Positions 9,846 to 16,981 of a DNA stretch of 38,338 bases are shown here, in pieces. Every line of letters starts with the position of its first letter. Positions within the stretch are counted from its first letter, which is position 1. The notes beneath the pieces are model-generated. The model was not told the DNA's origin. It searched no databases and worked only from the letters and a program-made list of their open reading frames with translations. This stretch comes from Clostridia bacterium. GTDB taxonomy: Bacteria; Bacillota; Clostridia; Oscillospirales; CAG-272. The stretch is taken from NCBI GenBank assembly GCA_017522795.1, contig JAFWXZ010000027.1:1-38338 (forward strand), read 5' to 3'. The position numbers and the translations under genes are program-made.

Positions 9846-10808
9846 TTAATCACTTTTATCGCTTCCGAGCATTGCGTAGATCTCGTCTCGGTGGCTGACA
9901 CCGATAGCCTTATAGAGCGCAGACGTGTGCATCTTTACGGTGTTCTCGGAGAGGTGAAGGTCGAAGGCGATCTCCTTCCTGGTTTTGCCGTCAAGGATAC
10001 CCTCGAGGATATCAAGCTGCCTCGGAGAGAGCGAGGTGCCCTCGGGCAGTCTTGAGATGATCTGCTCCACCCTGTCCGCACGGTCGGCAGAGCTTACGAT
10101 GATGACCCTCTGCCTTTCCTCATTGGGCGTGGGAACCTGGTCCACGTGAACGTAGTCCTGGAGCATCCAATGAATGATAAACAGAATAAGCTCGCTCATC
10201 AGATAGGACACCGAGAGAAACTCAAAATTAAGGGGTACAAGCTTCTCCACGATCCACATTCCGATATTGCAGAGCACCACCGAGAGCATAAGGCCCGCCA
10301 GCTTGTGAGAGCCAACGCGATTCTTTGCAAGCGAATAGAAGATTACCGTCAGCATCGCCACAAAGTAGCCCAGCACGTACACAAGGTAAAGGGGATGCAG
10401 GTGGCCGTACTCCTTGACAAGCCTGGTTGCGCCGTCCACAAATTCAATGGACACGCTCTTGTAATACCAATCAAGATGACCTGTGGTAAGTACCAGCGAA
10501 TAGATCACAGCGCCAATGCTGATAAGAATGGCATAGAGCGCCTTTGTACGCTTGATGCCGCAGAGCCTTGCAATAATGAGGAACATACTCATAATCACTA
10601 CCACCTGGCCGAAGTAAGCAAGCTTATTTGCGAAAAGAGCAAGCTCCACCGTCTTTGACGCCGAGAGGATGAGATAGCCGAGATTTACCACACAGATACC
10701 TATATCAAGAAGGAACAGCCAAATGTCCCTTCGTTTTTTTGCTATCAAGAAATACCCAACGGGTATAATGAGTGAAATAGCAAAAATAACGCAATATACC
10801 GCTGTCAT
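9846..10808 (-). CDS. Membrane-bound LuxR-family transcriptional regulator
   Basis: The ATG at 10808 has a GGAGG site. The 320-residue protein has about seven hydrophobic segments in residues 1-225, similar in layout to the N-terminal 7TM sensor region of some histidine kinases. A linker follows, then a LuxR/FixJ helix-turn-helix at about residues 258-315 (LSPRQLDILEGILDGKTRKEIA, then LSENTVKMHTSALYKAIGV). It has no kinase, receiver or autoinducer-binding domain, so it looks like a one-component sensor that stays in the membrane while binding DNA. It sits upstream of, and in the same direction as, the giant surface-protein genes but is separated from them by a terminator, so it could be their regulator. 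Target and signal are unknown. Confidence 0.85.
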   Translation of the reverse strand: MTAVYCVIFAISLIIPVGYFLIAKKRRDIWLFLLDIGICVVNLGYLILSASKTVELALFANKLAYFGQVVVIMSMFLIIARLCGIKRTKALYAILISIGAVIYSLVLTTGHLDWYYKSVSIEFVDGATRLVKEYGHLHPLYLVYVLGYFVAMLTVIFYSLAKNRVGSHKLAGLMLSVVLCNIGMWIVEKLVPLNFEFLSVSYLMSELILFIIHWMLQDYVHVDQVPTPNEERQRVIIVSSADRADRVEQIISRLPEGTSLSPRQLDILEGILDGKTRKEIAFDLHLSENTVKMHTSALYKAIGVSHRDEIYAMLGSDKSD

Positions 10809-10861
10809 TTCTTACCTCCATAGAATTTTGTCAAAATCAAGATCTGTCTTTTGGATAAAAT

Positions 10862-10890
10862 ATTATATCATATTTTAATATATAAGTCAA
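10862..10890 (-). promoter_or_regulatory. Promoter of the LuxR-type regulator gene
   Basis: The minus strand shows TTGACT, a 17-base spacer, and TATAAT, giving a start about 45 bases before the coding start. The -35 box directly abuts the hairpin at 10889-10914. Confidence 0.75.
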
Positions 10891-10914
10891 GAGCCACCCT
10901 GAAGGATGGCTCTT
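10889..10914. terminator. Hairpin downstream of the phosphofructokinase gene
   Basis: AAGAGCCACCC-TGAA-GGATGGCTCTT forms an 11-pair stem with one mismatch. It lies 17 bases after the stop of the leftward phosphofructokinase gene, so it should end that transcript. However, the better T-run (TTTTGTTTTTATT) follows it on the plus strand, and on the minus strand the stem runs straight into the next promoter. It may be bidirectional and weak leftward. Confidence 0.6.
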
Positions 10915-10930
10915 TTGTTTTTATTAAAAA

Positions 10931-12160
10931 TTATTTATCAATAAACAAATGTCTTGGCAGACCGTCTACCATAAATGGTGAAAGCTCGCCGATGATGAGG
11001 GGGCGTGCGTAGGTATCGAACTCCTCGGACACGTAGGTGCCGTCATTTATAATCCAGTCGAGAGGAACGCACTTCTCCTTATTTGCGATCTCGCGGATGT
11101 CCATAACGTCGGTGACGATAGAATAGGGGTTGTCGGAGATACGCTTGAAGACGATCATCTTGCCCGTCTCGCCGCGCAGGGCAGCCATAACCGCGTCAGC
11201 ACCCGCCATAAACGCCTCGGTAATATCGCGGCGGGAAACGAGGTGGGATGCGCAGCGCTGGAGAGTTGCGAGAACGATACCGCGGCACTTTATACCCAGC
11301 TCGTCGGTCAGGAAGTCGGAGAGATAGAGCGCCGTACCGCCGAGAGCCTTATGGCCGAAGGAGTCCACGAGAGTGGTATTCTTATTCGCCTCGCAGACAT
11401 ACCTGCCGTCTGCGGTCTTGATACCCTCGGAGACGGCTACAATAACAGCCTTGCGAGTCTTTTTCAGCTCCTTGATCTCGGCGAGGAACTTATCGTGATC
11501 GAATACTACCTCGGGCAGATAGATAAGATCGGGACCGGTGCAGTCCTCCGAGCGAGAAAGTGAAGCTGCGGCGGTGAGCCAGCCTGCGTTTCTACCCATT
11601 ATCTCAACCACGGTGATAGAGTCGTTGGGATAGGTCTTGGCATCGCGGATGATCTCCTTCATAGTGGAGGCGATATACTTTGCCGCAGAGCCAAAGCCGG
11701 GGGTGTGGTCGGTGCAGGCAAGGTCGTTGTCAATGGTCTTTGGAACACCCATAAAGCGAATATCCGAGCCGATCCTTGCCGCGTATGCAGAGAGCTGCAT
11801 AATGGTGTCCATAGAGTCGTTTCCGCCTATATAGAAGAAGTATTTTACGTCAAGGCCCTTCAGTATGTCAAATATTCTGTCGTAAAGCTCGGGTGCCTTA
11901 TCCGCGTGGGGAAGCTTAAAGCGGCAGGTGCCGAGGAAGGATGAGGGTGTGCGCTTGAGAAGCTCAATGTCGAGGTCGTTCTTGATATAGTCGGAGATAT
12001 CAATGTATCTTTCCTCGAGAAGTCCCTCAATACCGTTGCGCATACCGTAGACTGTGCCACAGCCTGCGTCCCTTGCGGTCTTGAAAACTCCTACAAGGCT
12101 TGCATTGATAACCGAGGTAGGACCGCCTGACTGGCCTACCATTACGTTTCCACGCGTCAT
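10931..12160 (-). CDS. pfp: 6-phosphofructokinase, probably pyrophosphate-dependent
   Basis: The 409-residue protein belongs to the phosphofructokinase family and converts fructose 6-phosphate to fructose 1,6-bisphosphate in glycolysis. The N-terminal glycine loop is GQSGGPTSVINAS. The donor-specificity segments read GGNDS (about residues 113-117) and PKTIDND (about 140-146). Asp in place of the Gly of GGDGS, and Lys in PKTIDND rather than PGTIDND, are the marks of pyrophosphate-using enzymes, so diphosphate is the likely donor and the reaction reversible. The first acidic residue of GGDDS is Asn here, a variant I believe is common in clostridial members. The MGRNAGW motif for substrate binding is intact. 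The gene starts at ATG 12160 behind AGGAGA, only 42 bases after the stop of the YpmS-like gene, and the two are probably co-transcribed. Confidence 0.88.
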   Translation of the reverse strand: MTRGNVMVGQSGGPTSVINASLVGVFKTARDAGCGTVYGMRNGIEGLLEERYIDISDYIKNDLDIELLKRTPSSFLGTCRFKLPHADKAPELYDRIFDILKGLDVKYFFYIGGNDSMDTIMQLSAYAARIGSDIRFMGVPKTIDNDLACTDHTPGFGSAAKYIASTMKEIIRDAKTYPNDSITVVEIMGRNAGWLTAAASLSRSEDCTGPDLIYLPEVVFDHDKFLAEIKELKKTRKAVIVAVSEGIKTADGRYVCEANKNTTLVDSFGHKALGGTALYLSDFLTDELGIKCRGIVLATLQRCASHLVSRRDITEAFMAGADAVMAALRGETGKMIVFKRISDNPYSIVTDVMDIREIANKEKCVPLDWIINDGTYVSEEFDTYARPLIIGELSPFMVDGLPRHLFIDK

Positions 12161-12202
12161 AGATGTGTTCTCCTTTTTCGTTATATATTAATTTGTTTTC
12201 CG

Positions 12203-13702
12203 TCAGAATAATTTAAAGGTGATCTGTACGTAGCCGCCCGAGATAAGACTCTTCTCGCAGACGGTGACGATGTTTGGGCTGCTGAGCAGAGAGGCAAGCA
12301 GCGGACTCTCCTGAAAGGCGAAGGTAAAGTCAAGGGTTATGGTTCCCGCCTCCTTATCTGCTGTGATCCAGCCCTCCTGCATCTGGGTGCAGAGGAAGTC
12401 AAAGACCAGATCCACCTCGCTCTTATCAAGCTTTACGCCTCCGATATATGTCTCGCCAAGCTGTCCCGTGACCGCCGCCAGAGGCGACTCGCCCGTATGG
12501 AAATCAACCGAAATCGTAATAACGTAGCCGTTCAGGTAAAGGTCAACGTGAATGTTGATAAAATCGTCGGATACGGTGGTATAAACCTCTCTCACCGCCA
12601 TAAAGGCGCAGGAGCCGTCTCGGCTGTTGACAAACTGCCAGACCGTGCCGACCAGCTCGTGATCCGAAAGGAGCGCGTTGATATCTCTGTCGGCTATCTT
12701 GAAGCCGGGGCGCAAAAGTCCGCTGTTGCTCTCAAGCTGGGTGAGGAGCAGGCTGACAAGCGAGAGCTTCTCCCTCTCGATAAGTCCTTTATGGGCAGAT
12801 ATATCTCCCTCTGCCGATAGCAGCTCGGTAATAGCACTCTGCTCCTCGGCGTTAAGCCTGTCATAGCCGTTTACATAGTATTTTGAAGCAAGCGCCACCC
12901 TGTCACTGCCGATAACGCCGCGGGCAAGCAGTTCGGATGTAAAGCTATTGACACCCATAAGGCTGTCGTCCCGTCTTGCGCCGAAGCTACCGAGGTCGAT
13001 AGTCACTTCCACGTCCTCGGGGCTTGAAATATCAAATACCACCGCGTCGGTGCGCACGAGAAGCAGATTGTAAAGCGCATTGATAAGGCTGGCATTCGGA
13101 TCCTTCTTTATCTCCTCGGAAACCAGCGTGCCGATGTTTTCTCTCGTCAGGCGAACGTTCAGAACCTCGCCGTCCCAGAATGAAACGATCTCCTGCTCGC
13201 TTAGCATATTGACGATAGTTCCCTTAAGATTCAGTGACGTAAGCAGTCCCGAGTCAATGGGCATCTTACCCACGCAAAGTCGGCTTATACGGGCGCAGAG
13301 ATCTATGCCTCCCTCGTCGTAAAGCTCTATATCACCCGACAGCATAGTCTCAAAGCCGTAGAGAGCAATAGGCAGACAGAGCCTGTACTCCTCTCCGCTT
13401 TTCTCAAGGTAGATGCTCCGTGCGCGAAGGGGGCCGAAGCTGAGCTTTGAGCGGAAGGCGTAGAGCAGCTCGTTTATATCATAGCCGTCAAGGTGCAGAT
13501 GCGCCACACCCTCCGAGTCGGTGGATGAAAGGGCGCGGACAAGGTGGATAACGCCCGCCTCCTCCCCCGAGAGATCCCTCTCTACTATCTGAGGATCGGT
13601 GTTGTCGGTAGGATCCAACACAGCGTCAAGCAGGGCGATAACGCCAAAAAGCGCAAGCGACAGCGAAAGACCAAAAACTATAATAAGCTCTCTTACTCTC
13701 AT
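12203..13702 (-). CDS. Membrane-anchored protein resembling YpmS/DUF2140
   Basis: I place the start at ATG 13702 (MRVRELIIV) because a GGAGC site precedes it and a transmembrane segment (residues about 6-28) follows at once. The longer open frame upstream overlaps the promoter. The 499-residue product has one N-terminal membrane anchor and a large extracytoplasmic part. Residues about 60-170 ('DGYDINELLYAF' and 'LYGFETMLSGDIELYDEGGI' followed by 'VGKMPI') resemble YpmS-type DUF2140 proteins in order and hydrophobic pattern; this is a comparison by eye. The later part (about 280-495) has a second similar arrangement (DINALLSD and a strand-rich tail), so the protein may be an internal duplication. 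The function is unknown. It is the first gene of a two-gene unit with the phosphofructokinase. Confidence 0.75.
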   Translation of the reverse strand: MRVRELIIVFGLSLSLALFGVIALLDAVLDPTDNTDPQIVERDLSGEEAGVIHLVRALSSTDSEGVAHLHLDGYDINELLYAFRSKLSFGPLRARSIYLEKSGEEYRLCLPIALYGFETMLSGDIELYDEGGIDLCARISRLCVGKMPIDSGLLTSLNLKGTIVNMLSEQEIVSFWDGEVLNVRLTRENIGTLVSEEIKKDPNASLINALYNLLLVRTDAVVFDISSPEDVEVTIDLGSFGARRDDSLMGVNSFTSELLARGVIGSDRVALASKYYVNGYDRLNAEEQSAITELLSAEGDISAHKGLIEREKLSLVSLLLTQLESNSGLLRPGFKIADRDINALLSDHELVGTVWQFVNSRDGSCAFMAVREVYTTVSDDFINIHVDLYLNGYVITISVDFHTGESPLAAVTGQLGETYIGGVKLDKSEVDLVFDFLCTQMQEGWITADKEAGTITLDFTFAFQESPLLASLLSSPNIVTVCEKSLISGGYVQITFKLF

Positions 13703-13735
13703 TTTTAAAAGCTCCGTTTCTTTATTTACAATTAT

Positions 13736-13765
13736 ATTATATAATAAACCCGCCGCCTTTTGCAA
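13736..13765 (-). promoter_or_regulatory. Promoter upstream of the YpmS-like gene and phosphofructokinase
   Basis: The minus strand reads TTGCAA, an 18-base spacer and TATAAT, about 34 bases before the start codon at 13702. It lies just beyond the terminator of the preceding gene. Confidence 0.6.
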
Positions 13766-13774
13766 GGGATTTGA

Positions 13775-13808
13775 CAAAAAAAGAGCCAAGCGAAATTCGC
13801 TCGGCTCT
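13775..13808 (-). terminator. Terminator of the M3 metallopeptidase gene
   Basis: On the minus strand AGAGCCGAGCG-AATTT-CGCTTGGCTCT (one G-T pair) is followed by seven T residues, 37 bases beyond the stop codon of the peptidase gene. Confidence 0.9.
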
Positions 13809-13845
13809 AAGGATATTTGTTGCTTTTATAAATTTACTTCAAAGC

Positions 13846-15987
13846 TTAATCAGCAAGGACGAAGCTCCAGATCTTCTTATAGGTTTCCTCATCGTTATAA
13901 GAAAGAAGATCCGCGTAAAGGAGAACCTCCTCTACCGTCATATAATCCTCCTCGGATTCAAGAGAATCGGTATAGGTGAAGAGCTTAAGATAGCTTTCCT
14001 TTGCGGCGTCAAAGCCATCGCTGTATATTTTGGTATAGAGCTGAAGAGCGTTGATCGCAGATATGGAGTAGGAAATATAGTAGCAGGGAGAGGTAATGGT
14101 CATACCGTATCTCCAATAATCGTTCTGACGGTAGATGTCCGCAATGCCAAGCTCCGCGGAAATGCTGGAATAAAGGAGATCGTATTCGTCGGCGGTGATC
14201 TTTCCGTCTTCCATAATTATGTCAGCGTTAGGACCGTCGTAGCTGTTAAGATATATAGCCTGCTCGAAGCAATCCACCTGTACGGCAGACATGATCGTGC
14301 TGAGCATATTGAGTATCTGATAGGTTTCTACAAGCTCAAACGCCTTCTCGCTTATCTGGCTCTTTACGTAATAGATAAAGAGCATCTCATCACCCTGCGA
14401 ATGAGTTTCAAGCAGATCGAAGGACTGACTGTACTCCGACATATTATAGATCTCATTCATATAATGACCGAACTCGTGAGCTATGGTCGTTGCGTTGTCA
14501 TAATTCTTACCGAAGTAAGCAATAGGAATCTTCTTATCGTATATAAAGGTGACATATGCGCCCTCGTAGGTGCCGCGGAAGAGATTGCCGTCTGCCATCA
14601 GGTTGTTAAGGTGGTCGGAGAAGGATATCTGCTTATCGGGATTGGAGGTGAACGCCATCGACATATCGTCTATATAGTCGTTGAATATCTCGTTTGCCTC
14701 TGCGTTTTCAAAGAAGCTATACATAACTACGCTGTAATATTCTTCAATATCGGGGTTGGTATAGCCGTCTATCGTTTCCCATCTTTCATACATTTCATTA
14801 TAAACGGGAGCTATGTATTCCCTAACGTACTCGACAAACGCCGCTACGTCCTGATAGGTGTAATCTCTGTCGTATACGTTTTCGTACGCATACTCAAGAT
14901 AGTTGTCATAACCGAGAATCTCCGCCATTCTGTTGTTATTCTCAACGAACTCGGCGTAGAGTGCGGGAACGTCGGGGCTGGCAACGGGATCCTCAATGCT
15001 GTTGAATTCAAGCTCGATAGCGTCGTTTCTCGCCTTGAGGGCAACGTACTCCGGATCTGCAAGAGCTCTGCTGTCCGAAAGGAATGCAAGTATCTCCTCC
15101 TCGGTCGCGCCGTAGAAGAAGAAGTCGCGGTACATAGAATCGTACCAGGGCTGAGAGAGCGAGTAGAACTTTGACACAAGATCTGTGTAGTAGTTCTGCA
15201 TATCGTTATAGATCTTCTCAAGCTCCTCGTTCTTGTTATCGCAGTAATAGAGAGTCATAGCGATGGAATACTGTCCCTGGGCATCAAAGATAAGGTCGCT
15301 GTATTCTTCGTAAAGTCCCTCGGCGATCATATACGAGTCGTAAAGCTCGCCAGACTCGGCATAGCCGTGAAGCGCGGGATCGTAAGCCTCTGCCGCGTCA
15401 AGAATCGCCTCAAGCTCGGTATGCTTTGCGTCAAGCGCCGCCTTCTCGGCATCGCCGAAGCTGAATACGAGATCGTCGGTATACTTACCCGTTCCCTCGG
15501 CAAGCTTAACCGCTTTGCAGCCCTTGTTCGTGCAGACGATAAGACGGGATGCCTCAACCGCCTCGCCCCACTTGTGATCGGTGGGCTCGACAGGCACGGT
15601 TTCCTTCTTAACGCAACGAGTGCATTTATAAATGATATAGCCGTACTCGTCGCAGTTGCCGGGTATTTCATTATAGAGCTTCATATCGTGACCAAGCTTT
15701 GCGGGGTACTCCTTCTTGGTCTCGCCGCAGATGGAGCATTCGTATACGATCTTACCGTCTGCAGTACAGCTTGGATCCATAGTTTCTGTAATCACGAAAT
15801 TACATTCGTGGGGATCCGGCTTGTCGTCCCCGGGATTCTCATCACCGGGATTCTCATCACCGGGATTCTCGTCACCGGGATTCTCGATATCGGGGTTAGA
15901 ATCAGGGTTGTTATCGGGCGTGGGTGTGCATGCCACGATCAGAACCAAAGCGCAGATCAAAAGTAATAAGGCTAATAATTTTTTCAT
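13846..15987 (-). CDS. Surface lipoprotein with M3-family (oligoendopeptidase F-like) metallopeptidase domain
   Basis: The start at 15987 (MKKLLALL) is preceded by GGAGG; a longer open frame upstream crosses the promoter. The 713-residue product has a lipobox ending at Cys20, a (NPGDE)n linker, and two CxxC modules (about residues 60-150, CSICGE and CTRC) like those of neighbouring exported proteins. The rest is an M3-type domain with the zinc motif HEFGH at residues 504-508. Glu527 (LLETHSQGDE), about 20 residues on, is the probable third ligand. PepF enzymes are normally cytoplasmic peptide cutters; this copy should be tethered outside the membrane and could trim peptides for uptake. It is monocistronic, with its own promoter and terminator. 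The M3 call rests on the zinc site, the size and the C-terminal helical pattern. Confidence 0.85.
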   Translation of the reverse strand: MKKLLALLLLICALVLIVACTPTPDNNPDSNPDIENPGDENPGDENPGDENPGDDKPDPHECNFVITETMDPSCTADGKIVYECSICGETKKEYPAKLGHDMKLYNEIPGNCDEYGYIIYKCTRCVKKETVPVEPTDHKWGEAVEASRLIVCTNKGCKAVKLAEGTGKYTDDLVFSFGDAEKAALDAKHTELEAILDAAEAYDPALHGYAESGELYDSYMIAEGLYEEYSDLIFDAQGQYSIAMTLYYCDNKNEELEKIYNDMQNYYTDLVSKFYSLSQPWYDSMYRDFFFYGATEEEILAFLSDSRALADPEYVALKARNDAIELEFNSIEDPVASPDVPALYAEFVENNNRMAEILGYDNYLEYAYENVYDRDYTYQDVAAFVEYVREYIAPVYNEMYERWETIDGYTNPDIEEYYSVVMYSFFENAEANEIFNDYIDDMSMAFTSNPDKQISFSDHLNNLMADGNLFRGTYEGAYVTFIYDKKIPIAYFGKNYDNATTIAHEFGHYMNEIYNMSEYSQSFDLLETHSQGDEMLFIYYVKSQISEKAFELVETYQILNMLSTIMSAVQVDCFEQAIYLNSYDGPNADIIMEDGKITADEYDLLYSSISAELGIADIYRQNDYWRYGMTITSPCYYISYSISAINALQLYTKIYSDGFDAAKESYLKLFTYTDSLESEEDYMTVEEVLLYADLLSYNDEETYKKIWSFVLAD
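15829..15886 (-). repeat. 15-bp in-frame repeats encoding an (NPGDE) linker
   Basis: About four copies of a 15-bp unit (ccgggattctcatca in plus-strand reading) encode repeated Asn-Pro-Gly-Asp-Glu residues between the lipid anchor and the first CxxC module of the metallopeptidase. The design matches the ENP stalk of the giant surface protein. Confidence 0.9.
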
Positions 15988-16027
15988 AATTTTTTCCTCC
16001 GATTTATGAAAAATAAAATATGAAGGT

Positions 16028-16056
16028 ATTTTATCATATATATGCCAATTTTTCAA
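16028..16056 (-). promoter_or_regulatory. Promoter of the M3 metallopeptidase gene
   Basis: The minus strand has TTGAAA, a 17-base spacer and TAAAAT, which places the transcript start about 35 bases before the ATG at 15987. Confidence 0.7.
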
Positions 16057-16161
16057 GTGTTTTTGCAAGTTTTTTTGCATTTTATTTCATTTTTATATTA
16101 CAAATGTTTTTTATTCGGTTAAGTTGCACTTATTTTTGCAAGACCATTTGTGCAAAATGTC

Positions 16162-16189
16162 AAAAAAGGGCTCGGATGAGCCCTTTTTT
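16162..16189 (-). terminator. Terminator of the DUF975 gene (symmetrical)
   Basis: AAAAAAGGGCTC-ggat-GAGCCCTTTTTT is perfectly symmetrical and could stop transcription from both sides. It lies about 20 bases beyond the stop of the leftward DUF975 gene. Confidence 0.92.
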
Positions 16190-16207
16190 ATGTATGCTGT
16201 TATTCGT

Positions 16208-16927
16208 TTATACCTCGCAATTTGCCTCTGCCTTGATCTGACGGTAGAAGGCTGCAAAGGATGCCTGCATATAGGGGGTGAGCCAGAGCATACCGATGCC
16301 GAGGGTAAGCACGCTTAGCATCGCCCAGCCGAAGAAGCTGAAGGACAGGCAGAACAGACGCCAGCGGTTGCCCTTCATAAGACGCTTTGACTCCGCCATA
16401 GCCTCTCTCGCAGTCATATGGGGGTTATCCGCCATAACGAAGCTGACCATAGCGTAGCTGTAGCTCTCTATAATGCCGGGAATGATAAACAGAAGCATCC
16501 AGAGCAGCACGCGAAGTCCCACGAGAAGTCTTGCAACCAGGGCAGTCTTCCACTGATCGAAGCGGCTGAAGATCGTGCTGACAGAGGTATATCCCTTGTC
16601 AACGAGGTCAAGGTTGAGCTGAGCATAACCAACGCTGACGCCCGAGCCGACGATAAGGCATATGATAGAGTACACGAAGCCGATCACGGCGAACACTCCG
16701 ATAATGATTAAGAAGGTTGTGAGGATTTCCTCGTTAATGCCGAGCTGCGCCATAAGCGCCTCAAGCTCTGCATCGGTCATATCCTCGGTGGTGGTGAAAT
16801 CAAGGGAAAATCCGCCGCCCGTGCTGATACCGCCGAGAATCGATGCGATAAACGCGGCAATAACCGCAACAAACCAGTTGCCCTGCAGGGCTCCTCTCGC
16901 CCTTTGTCTGAAATCAGATGAGGTCAT
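16208..16927 (-). CDS. DUF975 family integral membrane protein
   Basis: The 239-residue protein starts with the typical DUF975 opening (a short 'RxRARxALxGNW' segment at residues about 8-18) directly followed by a membrane helix. It has four or five transmembrane segments in all. A loop with 'YxxLNLDLVDKG' and 'IFSRFDQWKTAL' and the later segment 'NPHMTAREAMAESKRLMKGNRWRLF' split across the membrane are characteristic of the family, which is widespread in Firmicutes. The molecular function is unknown. An AAGGAGA site precedes ATG 16927. The upstream SGNH esterase gene ends only 54 bases away with no clear terminator between, so the two are probably co-transcribed. A weak TTGACA-like element also lies in the gap. 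Confidence 0.88.
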   Translation of the reverse strand: MTSSDFRQRARGALQGNWFVAVIAAFIASILGGISTGGGFSLDFTTTEDMTDAELEALMAQLGINEEILTTFLIIIGVFAVIGFVYSIICLIVGSGVSVGYAQLNLDLVDKGYTSVSTIFSRFDQWKTALVARLLVGLRVLLWMLLFIIPGIIESYSYAMVSFVMADNPHMTAREAMAESKRLMKGNRWRLFCLSFSFFGWAMLSVLTLGIGMLWLTPYMQASFAAFYRQIKAEANCEV

Positions 16928-16981
16928 AATTTTATCTCCTTTTACAAGTTTTTGCTAATAATAGTTGTCAAAACGTAGTTT

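Noticed and set aside
10889-10914. Strong terminator for the phosphofructokinase gene
   Set aside because: The T-run is on the opposite strand, so it was kept only as a weak or bidirectional hairpin.
15988-16080. Upstream extension of the M3 peptidase gene
   Set aside because: It crosses the promoter and ribosome-binding site and would bury the signal peptide; the ATG at 15987 is favoured. The same reasoning moves the starts at 13702, 19048 and 27952.
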